Assembly (NCBI GenBank): GCA_964498065.1
Contig: CAZCFZ010000113.1
Location: 1-11,510, forward strand
Direction: 5' to 3'
Origin: FEN-1297 sp964498065
GTDB taxonomy: Bacteria; Bacteroidota; Ignavibacteria; Ignavibacteriales; Ignavibacteriaceae
Length of the DNA stretch: 11,510 bases
Program-made: the position numbers and the translations under genes
The notes under the pieces: model-generated
Told to the model about the DNA's origin: nothing
The model's input: only the letters and a program-made list of their open reading frames with translations
Databases searched by the model: none
Shown here: positions 6,311-11,510 of the stretch, one piece after another
Layout: the number at the start of each line of letters is the position of its first letter
How positions within the stretch are numbered: the stretch's first letter is position 1

Positions 6311-6341
6311 AAAATATAATTTAAAATTTTTTTAGTTCAAA
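6311..6341 (-). promoter_or_regulatory. Candidate promoter of the cas9 operon
   Basis: On the minus strand TTTG (6341 to 6338), exactly 19 bases, then TATATTTT (6318 to 6311). The boxes and spacing are the same as at the tracrRNA promoter. Transcription from here would give cas9 a leader of roughly 280 bases running antisense through the whole tracrRNA. A weaker site with TTTG at 6084-6081 and AATATATA has the same spacing but a poor -7 box. Confidence 0.45.
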
Positions 6342-6492
6342 TTCATTATTTTTTTTAAAATACTATTGACTTCTTCGTACAAAATTTTATCTTAGTCTTT
6401 TAATAAACGGGAACTTATAGTAATGATTTTACTTCATAATAATACCTTAGTTTTAACTACCTTAATTTTTAACTCAAAATTATTCATATTTT

Positions 6493-6547
6493 GAATGCGG
6501 TTTGAATACGTTCTGAATGCGATTTGAATCCGGTATGAATCCGTATA
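6493..6547. repeat. Five tandem 11-bp repeats
   Basis: Units start at 6493, 6504, 6515, 6526 and 6537 and share GAATnCG at their heads, with a T-rich tail in most. The period is close to one helical turn, so the conserved heads face the same side of the DNA. They lie about 100-155 bases upstream of the gene at 6649 and overlap its candidate -33 box. This could be a protein-binding array. Confidence 0.75.
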
Positions 6548-6553
6548 TCTTCC
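6523..6553 (+). promoter_or_regulatory. Candidate promoter of the gene at 6649
   Basis: TTTG (6523-6526), inside the third and fourth tandem repeat units, is followed after 19 bases by TATCTTCC (6546-6553). That gives four of six matches to the -7 consensus. The leader would be about 90 bases and contain two inverted repeats. Confidence 0.3.
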
Positions 6554-6587
6554 GGTGTACTAGGTACGTATATAGCATGTACAACGG
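6552..6587. promoter_or_regulatory. Inverted repeat, possible operator
   Basis: CCGGTGTAC (6552-6560) and GTACAACGG (6579-6587) are inverted with one mismatch in nine and an 18-base spacer. It sits at the downstream edge of the candidate promoter for the gene at 6649. It could be an operator or an RNA leader stem. Confidence 0.35.
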
Positions 6588-6596
6588 ATGTTCAAA

Positions 6597-6614
6597 GTTT
6601 ATACTTATATAAAC
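6597..6614. promoter_or_regulatory. Short perfect inverted repeat in the leader of the gene at 6649
   Basis: GTTTATA (6597-6603) and TATAAAC (6608-6614) flank CTTA, 35 bases before the start codon. Being all AT-rich, it has a real chance of arising by accident. Confidence 0.3.
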
Positions 6615-6648
6615 ACAATATTTATACTGCTTTAAGAAAGGGGATTTC

Positions 6649-7344
6649 ATGGTCAGAATAAAAGGAAATACTCTCGGGCACTTATCAGGCAAAATGGACG
6701 GGAGAGTCTATCGTATAATGAACGGTAAGTTGTTTGCTTCTAATAGGCCGGAAAAATATAACGCAAGCAAAAGCAAAGCTTCAGTATCTAACAGGTCAAA
6801 ATTTGCAGTAGCAACCGAATTTGCCGCTTATATAAATTCAATTCCTATACTTAAAAGTATCTGGAAGACTGCCAGGCTTAAAGGCTCCGCACCTTACCAC
6901 CGTATTATAAAATATAACTCAAAGTATGCTGCAGATTATGCGCCTACTGTCTTCAATATTATTACTCCTCCTGCCGGTTCAAATAATACACTCAACTTTC
7001 CCTTAAAAGAATTTTTGTTCAACGCTAAAGAGAAAAACATAAACCTTTTACTTTCGAAACCGTCTAACAATTTTACATACGATATCAATTATAACCTGGT
7101 TTTTGTTTTTGTATTCTTGGAACCAATAAAGATAAAAGACAAATACTTTTTAATGAGTCATATGGAAGAGAATATTGTTATTAAACAAGATATGGATGAG
7201 ATAAACATAAAAGCCGGTTCCTCACTGTCAAAGTATTTGAAGAAATATAAAAAACTAATAATATATCAATCATTTTCAGCACCTGTTGAGGGCAGGCCGA
7301 AATATCTTTGGACAAATTCTCGCGGAATGGTTTATGACCTTTAA
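6649..7344 (+). CDS. Uncharacterised protein with a DUF6266-like N-terminus
   Basis: A 231-residue protein of unknown function. The start ATG has a good Shine-Dalgarno, AAAGGGG, five bases upstream. The first 70 residues (MVRIKGNTLGHLSGKMDGRVY, then NGKLFASNRPEKYNASKSKAS and SNRSKFAVATEFAAYINSI) follow a pattern I associate with DUF6266 proteins of Bacteroidota: a short basic start, GxxSGKxxGxV, a Gly-Lys turn, RP, then a Ser/Arg-rich stretch and an RxKFA helix. This is a resemblance from memory and is unverified. The C-terminal half is rich in beta-type hydrophobic strands (YNLVFVFVFLEPIKI, KKLIIYQSF). No signal peptide, membrane helix or catalytic motif is visible. It stands alone on the plus strand between the tracrRNA and a convergent phosphatase gene, behind an elaborate upstream region with tandem and inverted repeats. 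There is no evidence linking it to the CRISPR system other than position. Confidence 0.8.
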   Translation: MVRIKGNTLGHLSGKMDGRVYRIMNGKLFASNRPEKYNASKSKASVSNRSKFAVATEFAAYINSIPILKSIWKTARLKGSAPYHRIIKYNSKYAADYAPTVFNIITPPAGSNNTLNFPLKEFLFNAKEKNINLLLSKPSNNFTYDINYNLVFVFVFLEPIKIKDKYFLMSHMEENIVIKQDMDEINIKAGSSLSKYLKKYKKLIIYQSFSAPVEGRPKYLWTNSRGMVYDL

Positions 7345-7416
7345 ATAAATAAACTTTTTGATTATTTGGCCGAATATTAAATAACATTTTTATCATGTTA
7401 AGTAATCTATTAATCG

Positions 7417-7570
7417 GTTGTGTGAATCAAAAACATAATAATGAAAAACTGTTAAAACAGTTATTAATTATTGCTTTTAGATTTTATTAACCCACGGATT
7501 AATCCGTGGGTTAATAGGAAACAAAGAATTTATTAACCGTTTTAACGGTTTAAAATCTAATTCACACAAC
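7417..7570 (+). repeat. Multi-stem palindromic element with inverted ends
   Basis: The ends are perfect 11-bp inverted repeats, GTTGTGTGAAT (7417-7427) and ATTCACACAAC (7560-7570). Nested inside are AACTGTT/AACAGTT (7447-7462), a 10-bp stem TTAGATTTTA/TAAAATCTAA (7477-7486 with 7551-7560), a perfect 32-bp palindrome centred on GATTAATC (7485-7516), and AACCGTT/AACGGTT (7535-7550). It fills the space between the convergent ends of the gene at 6649 and the phosphatase gene. It could be a REP- or MITE-type mobile element, a bidirectional terminator, or both. A relative lies at 2051-2130 in opposite orientation. Confidence 0.8.
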
Positions 7571-7583
7571 ACGTTCTATTATA

Positions 7584-8783
7584 TTATTCGTCCCTTTTAA
7601 TTACAACAACCGTAGCATCATCTTTCCACTTCTTGCTCTTACCGAATTCATCCGCTTCATGAAAAATGGCATTCATAATTTCATCCGCACTTTTATCTTT
7701 AAAGTGTTGAATTACTTTTTTAAGTCTTAAAGAACCGAACTCTTCGCCTTTTTTATTCTCTCTTTCCAATATACCGTCTGTATATAACACCAGCACGCCT
7801 TTCGGCGGAATAGAAATATAAGACCTTCTAAGTCCAATTTCAGGTAAAGCGCCGAGTAATAATCCGGTTGAATCCAATTCAACTATTTCATTACCTTTAA
7901 GCAGCAGCGGAGACGGGTGTCCGGCATTTATGTAAAACAAGTTGCCGTTCCTTTCCATTTCGGAATAGAAAAGTGAAATAAAACGGGCAGAATAATTGTT
8001 TTGATAAAGAACCGAATTAAGTTTTTTAATTGTGTAGACCGTCTGCATATTTTTTTCAAGGCCGACTCTTAAGCCGATAACAACATCGCGCACCATAAGT
8101 GCGGCAGGGATACCATGCCCGCTTGCATCGCCTATGCAAAAGCCGTATTGTTCGGAATCGAATTTGAAATAATCAAATAGATCTCCGCCCACAAGCTCTG
8201 CCGGTTGAGAACGTCCTGCAATTTGATATCCGGGAATATTAGGCGGCATAATCGGCAGCAGGCTTTTCTGAATTTGCGCGGCCTGTTCCAATTCGCCTTT
8301 AACTGATTCGGAAAATAATCTGTAGTTTAGTGCTGTACGTACCGCATTTAAGCAAAGGTCGACTTCTTCCCTTATCCATCCGTCAATTAAATCAAATACA
8401 AATATCCAGCGGTAATCCTGATTATGAATTGTAAAAGCTACAGGTACGGAATATCCTTTTTTGTTGACTCTTAATGATTCTATTCCATCCACATGATTAT
8501 CGAAAATATACATCTTTGAATGTAATATAGATTCCGTAATATTTGAGTTCAAAGGTATTTTAGTCCCCGGATAATTTTGTCCCGATTTGCTATCCGGAAA
8601 AATTAAAAAGTATTCATCTTCTGATTGTTCAAATATTCTGCCGTTGCTTAGATGAAGATCTTTTCCAAATGTATTTTCTATTTCCTTAACTATTGTAAAA
8701 AGGAAAACTTTACCGGATTTTTCCTGTCCTATTTTAACAAGCAGCGAATCCAATTTCCTATAAAATTCTTTCGGTTCAATCAT
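7584..8783 (-). CDS. SpoIIE/RsbU-type PP2C serine phosphatase with N-terminal GAF-like sensor region
   Basis: A 399-residue soluble protein. Residues 1-160 look like a GAF-type sensory domain, with alternating strands and helices and a strand pair near YRWIFVFDLIDG. The linker helix FSESVKGELEQAAQIQKSLLP leads into the PP2C_SIG domain (about 165-396). Metal-binding residues of the family are present: Asp201 in VGGDLFD, Asp219 in GDASGHG (218-224), Asp336 in YTDG and Asp388/389 in KDDATVVV, plus NAGHP at 286-290. Family members dephosphorylate anti-anti-sigma or related STAS-domain partners in partner-switching signalling. No partner gene is visible here, so the substrate is unknown. The ATG at 8781-8783 lacks a clear Shine-Dalgarno. 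It lies downstream of copA on the same strand after a 214-base gap, and co-transcription is uncertain. Confidence 0.92.
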   Translation of the reverse strand: MIEPKEFYRKLDSLLVKIGQEKSGKVFLFTIVKEIENTFGKDLHLSNGRIFEQSEDEYFLIFPDSKSGQNYPGTKIPLNSNITESILHSKMYIFDNHVDGIESLRVNKKGYSVPVAFTIHNQDYRWIFVFDLIDGWIREEVDLCLNAVRTALNYRLFSESVKGELEQAAQIQKSLLPIMPPNIPGYQIAGRSQPAELVGGDLFDYFKFDSEQYGFCIGDASGHGIPAALMVRDVVIGLRVGLEKNMQTVYTIKKLNSVLYQNNYSARFISLFYSEMERNGNLFYINAGHPSPLLLKGNEIVELDSTGLLLGALPEIGLRRSYISIPPKGVLVLYTDGILERENKKGEEFGSLRLKKVIQHFKDKSADEIMNAIFHEADEFGKSKKWKDDATVVVIKRDE

Positions 8784-8832
8784 AAATATTCTATAAAATA
8801 AATTTTACAAAAATACTCATAAAAAATGATAA

Positions 8833-8997
8833 TTAAATAAAATAATTGTTAAGTCTAATAACTGTGTGTAGCGCTACATCCCTTTTAGAATCTGTGATGA
8901 GAGATCTGTAACCGGTAGCTTGAAATTTTTCTCTATCAACTATATCCTTTATTTCATATACTTTTATCCAGTCTCCGGTTTCCCGTCTCCATTTTCC
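8833..8997 (-). other. Open stretch directly in frame after the copA stop, no start codon
   Basis: After the TAA of copA (8998-9000) the same frame stays open for 54 codons. It reads in part GDWIKVYEIKDIVDREK and ATGYRSLITDSKRDVALH before a TAA at 8833-8835. It has no ATG and no plausible ribosome site of its own. It might be a gene remnant or chance. It also contains the palindrome TGTAGCGCTACA (8867-8878). I do not recognise the peptide. Confidence 0.25.
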
Positions 8998-11112
8998 TTA
9001 TTTTAATTTTGCCCTTCTTAATAGAAGTGAATTTGAAACCACGCTAACCGAACTGAAGGCCATTGCCGCAGCTGCATAAATAGGATTCAAAAATCCCAAA
9101 GCTGCTACCGGAATACCGATAACATTATAAATGAATGCCCAAAATAAATTTTGCTTTATCGTTCGCAGAGTTTTATTGGATAACTTTATTGCATGAACAA
9201 CTCCGTTAAGATCGCCGTTTATTAGTGTAATATCCGAAGCTTCTATTGCAATATCGGTTCCGGTTCCGATTGCAATTCCGACATCTGCCTGTGCAAGAGC
9301 AGGGGAGTCATTAATCCCGTCTCCCACCATTGCTACATACTTTCCTTCGTTCTGCATCAGCTTAACTTGATTAGCCTTATCCTGAGGCATAACCTCGGCA
9401 ATTACTTTGTCTACACCGGCCTGTTTGGCTATTGCATCGGCAGTTCTTTGATTGTCTCCCGTAATCATTACTACTTCTATTCCCATTTTTTTCAGATTTG
9501 ATATTGCCTCTTTTGAAGCCGGCTTTATAGTATCTGCAACCGCAATAACACCTGAGAGTTCGCTATTAATTGAAATGAATATCGGTGTCTTGCCTTCCAT
9601 AGCCAGTTTAGTGGAAATTTCTTCAGCATTATTTGTATTTACGGAAAATTCTTTCATCATTGCTAAGTTGCCTATAGCAACTGCCTTACCATCAATAGCT
9701 CCGGTAAGTCCTAAACCTGTTAAAGAATTAAATCCTTCCACATTACTTAAAGATATATTTTTATCCTTTGCATAATCGACAATAGCCATTCCCAGCGGAT
9801 GTTCGGATTTATTCTCTATGGAAGCAGTAATTTGAAGAAGTTTCAGTTCGTCGTATCCGTTCATTTTAATAATATCAGTGACCGACGGTTTGCCTGAGGT
9901 AATAGTGCCGGTTTTATCCAGCACCACACTTTTTATTTTATGAGCACCTTCCAGGCTTTCTGCATTCTTAATTAAAATTCCATTTGATGCTCCAACACCT
10001 GTCCCAACCATGATGGCGGTAGGGGTTGCTAAACCTAAAGCACAAGGACATGCAATTACTAAAACCGCTATAAAATTAATCATTGCGAAAGTGAAGACGG
10101 TGCCAACTGCAAAATACCAGATTAAAAATGTAACCAGCGCGATACTAATAACCGTAGGAACAAAGATAGAAGCTATTTTGTCGGCAAGGCTTTGTATTGG
10201 AGCTTTGGAGCCCTGAGCTTGTTCAACCATTTTAATGATCTGAGATATTACGGTATCTTTACCTATTGCAGTAGCTTTAAACGATATACTTCCGTTTTTA
10301 TTTATAGTACCGCCAATAACCTTATCATCNNNNNNNNNNNNNNNNNNNNNNNNNNNNNNNNNNNNNNNNNNNNNNNNNNNNNNNNNNNNNNNNNNNNNNN
10401 NNNNNNNNNNNNNNNNNNNNNNNNNNNNNTCAAGAAGTCTTCCCATTAAGATTAAAGCAATTATTGTTGTAGCAGTATCAAAATAAATATGTCCGCTTGA
10501 ACTTGACAATGAGAGTAATTTAGGAAATAAAACCGCAATTGTACTGTAAAGGTACGCAGTGCCGGTACCAACTGCGACAAGCGTATTCATATCGGCTGAA
10601 AAGTGTTTTAATAACCTCCAGGTTATTGTAAAGAATCTTTTGCCGGATACAAACATTACAACTGTAGTTGCGAGAAACAATAATCGATCAACATATTCAA
10701 CAGGGATTGGCGACCAGGCTTGAAACCAGCCGGTCATGCTTATCATGCTGATTGCCATAATAGGAACCGTCATTACGGCAGCAAAGATAAATTCCGATTT
10801 TAATTTTTTATAAGATTTTTTTTGTTCCAATTCTTCAGCAGATTCAATAATATTTGAATCTTCAGTTTTATCTTTCTCTTTTCTTTGAGGTGCAACTAAT
10901 TTATATCCTGCATCTTCAACAACAGCAGTAAGTTTTGTAAGATCAGTAGCTTTGTCATCAAATGAAAGAGTTACTTTCTCTGTAGCGAAATTTACATTCA
11001 CACTACTAACACCTTCGGATTTTTTAAGAGCTTTCTCAACCCTTGCCACGCAGCTCGCACATGTCATACCTTCAACCGGTAATGTTAATGTTTTAATTTC
11101 TTTTGTTTCCAT
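8998..11112 (-). CDS. copA: Copper-exporting P1B-type ATPase CopA (interrupted by an assembly gap)
   Basis: CopA pumps Cu+ out of the cytoplasm at the cost of ATP. One N-terminal HMA domain has GMTCASC (Cys18, Cys21). Four membrane helices follow between about 105 and 225. The CPC metal site lies in VIACPCALG (355-357). The phosphorylation motif DKTGT starts at Asp399. The nucleotide-binding SEHPL is at 436-440, TGDN at 551-554 and GDGIND at 597-602. The last helices carry YN (662-663) and MAFSS (684-688), typical of Cu+ pumps. The gap at 10330-10429 falls between GRLL and DDKVIGG and removes most of the actuator domain, including its TGE loop. About 83 residues are expected there, but only 34 are represented by N, so residue numbers after 227 here run roughly 50 too low. 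The ATG at 11110-11112 has AGGAAA upstream. copZ precedes it by 60 bases, so they are probably one operon. Confidence 0.97.
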   Translation of the reverse strand: METKEIKTLTLPVEGMTCASCVARVEKALKKSEGVSSVNVNFATEKVTLSFDDKATDLTKLTAVVEDAGYKLVAPQRKEKDKTEDSNIIESAEELEQKKSYKKLKSEFIFAAVMTVPIMAISMISMTGWFQAWSPIPVEYVDRLLFLATTVVMFVSGKRFFTITWRLLKHFSADMNTLVAVGTGTAYLYSTIAVLFPKLLSLSSSSGHIYFDTATTIIALILMGRLLXXXXXXXXXXXXXXXXXXXXXXXXXXXXXXXXXXDDKVIGGTINKNGSISFKATAIGKDTVISQIIKMVEQAQGSKAPIQSLADKIASIFVPTVISIALVTFLIWYFAVGTVFTFAMINFIAVLVIACPCALGLATPTAIMVGTGVGASNGILIKNAESLEGAHKIKSVVLDKTGTITSGKPSVTDIIKMNGYDELKLLQITASIENKSEHPLGMAIVDYAKDKNISLSNVEGFNSLTGLGLTGAIDGKAVAIGNLAMMKEFSVNTNNAEEISTKLAMEGKTPIFISINSELSGVIAVADTIKPASKEAISNLKKMGIEVVMITGDNQRTADAIAKQAGVDKVIAEVMPQDKANQVKLMQNEGKYVAMVGDGINDSPALAQADVGIAIGTGTDIAIEASDITLINGDLNGVVHAIKLSNKTLRTIKQNLFWAFIYNVIGIPVAALGFLNPIYAAAAMAFSSVSVVSNSLLLRRAKLK
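10330..10429. other. Assembly gap of 100 N
   Basis: Exactly 100 N, the conventional placeholder for a scaffold gap of unknown size. Comparison with the normal CopA layout implies that about 250 bases are missing. That the reading frame appears to continue across it is therefore not informative. Confidence 0.97.
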
Positions 11113-11172
11113 CTTATTTCCTAAAAATACAGCCTAAAAAACTTTTGTCTTAATACTATTATCATTTTTTCA

Positions 11173-11376
11173 TTAATTTAATAACTTATAACCTGCTTCT
11201 TCAATCGCATTCGCAAAAGCCTTGGTGTCAACTTTATTTTCATCATATTCTACTTTTGCACTGCCTATTTGTACATCGTTAACTTTTACATTTTCTAATT
11301 TGCTTAATTCTTTTTGTACTGCCATTACACAGTGATGGCATGACATTCCTTCTATTTTTAGATCGGCCGTTTTCAT
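11173..11376 (-). CDS. copZ: Copper chaperone CopZ (single HMA domain)
   Basis: A 67-residue heavy-metal-associated domain that carries Cu+ in the cytoplasm and hands it to CopA. The metal site is GMSCHHC (Cys13, Cys16), where the His next to the second Cys is typical of CopZ rather than of the ATPase domain. The rest follows the ferredoxin-like fold: helix VMAVQKELSKL, strand VNDVQIGSAKVEY, and the closing helix with AIEEAGYKLL. The ATG has AAAGGAA upstream. It lies 60 bases ahead of copA on the same strand and is probably the first gene of the copper operon. A generic HMA protein for another metal is possible but less likely next to a CPC-type ATPase. Confidence 0.93.
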   Translation of the reverse strand: MKTADLKIEGMSCHHCVMAVQKELSKLENVKVNDVQIGSAKVEYDENKVDTKAFANAIEEAGYKLLN

Positions 11377-11402
11377 TTTTTATTCCTTTCAATATTAATG
11401 AC

Positions 11403-11433
11403 ACACAATATTTTATTTAATTTACATATCAAA
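11403..11433 (-). promoter_or_regulatory. Weak candidate promoter of copZ-copA
   Basis: On the minus strand TTTG (11433 to 11430), 19 bases, then TATTGTGT (11410 to 11403). The spacing is right, but the -7 box matches only three of six fixed bases. Confidence 0.25.
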
Positions 11434-11452
11434 TTTAATGAATGAGCAAAGT

Positions 11453-11488
11453 AGATGTGTTATAAAATTTTTATAAAAAGTTACATCT
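11453..11488. promoter_or_regulatory. AT-rich dyad upstream of the copper operon, possible operator
   Basis: AGATGT (11453-11458) and ACATCT (11483-11488) surround TTATAAAA-T-TTTTATAA (11460-11476). The two dyads are offset by about 2.5 bases. It lies just upstream of the candidate copZ promoter, where a copper-responsive regulator could bind, but no regulator gene is in the window. Confidence 0.3.
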
Positions 11489-11510
11489 TTTTAAGGCTTT
11501 ATTTTAGAGT

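Larger units (their letters stand above)
6154..6648. other. Long AT-rich noncoding region between tracrRNA and the next gene
   Basis: About 490 bases without a credible gene. It holds a candidate cas9 promoter on the minus strand (6311-6341), five 11-bp tandem repeats (6493-6547), two inverted repeats (6552-6587 and 6597-6614), and the Shine-Dalgarno AAAGGGG (6638-6643) of the gene starting at 6649. A loosely repeated TATATCT occurs three times (6268, 6285, 6294). Nothing recognisable is seen in the remainder. Confidence 0.6.

Noticed and set aside
6480..6692. A 70-codon minus-strand open frame over the tandem repeats
   Set aside because: It overlaps the start of the well-supported plus-strand gene, is composed partly of translated 11-bp repeats, and has no ribosome site or family resemblance.
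8781..8811. TTTG-N19-TATTTATG on the minus strand as promoter of the phosphatase gene
   Set aside because: The -7 box contains the start ATG itself, so transcription would begin inside the gene; there is no good internal start to rescue this reading.
10192..10449. Plus-strand frame crossing the N gap
   Set aside because: It is antisense to copA and spans unknown bases.

Overview
The window carries a type II-C CRISPR-Cas locus followed by an unrelated stretch with a small unknown gene, a SpoIIE-type phosphatase and a copper-efflux pair. The DNA is AT-rich. Several intergenic sites fit the Bacteroidota-type promoter (TTTG, 19 bases, TAnnTTTG). The Cas1, Cas2 and Cas9 proteins, the 46-nt CRISPR repeat beginning GTTGTGATTTGC, and the many palindromic intergenic repeats all suggest a member of the Bacteroidota/Ignavibacteriota (FCB) group. 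A run of exactly 100 N marks a draft or metagenome-derived scaffold. The phylum is inferred from style and was not tested by a search.

Positions 1-6160, CRISPR-Cas. One CRISPR repeat sits at the left edge (2-47), and the array continues off the window. The cas operon is on the minus strand in the order cas9, cas1, a DUF559 endonuclease-like gene, cas2. No csn2 or cas4 is visible, which fits type II-C. The tracrRNA gene lies just upstream of cas9 and is transcribed divergently on the plus strand; its anti-repeat matches the repeat at the left edge. The array's crRNA sense is also the plus strand, so array and cas operon converge. Cas1 and Cas2 would acquire spacers. The tracrRNA would pair with the repeat part of pre-crRNA, and Cas9 would use the guide for RuvC/HNH cleavage. 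The odd part is the DUF559 gene between cas1 and cas2. It is bracketed by two direct copies of a C/G-rich hairpin repeat with TTTGAACTCA ends, one of which supplies the cas1 stop codon.

Positions 6154-7583. A long AT-rich noncoding stretch holds a candidate cas9 promoter, five 11-bp tandem repeats and two inverted repeats. A plus-strand gene of 231 codons with no certain function follows. A complex palindromic element (7417-7570) lies between the convergent ends of this gene and the phosphatase. A diverged relative of that element sits between cas9 and cas1 in the opposite orientation, with stem base pairs exchanged in a compensating way.

Positions 7584-11510, all minus strand. copZ (copper chaperone) and copA (Cu+ P-type ATPase) form a likely copper-resistance operon, with a SpoIIE/RsbU-type PP2C phosphatase downstream. 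The copA gene is broken only by the assembly gap, which hides most of its actuator domain.
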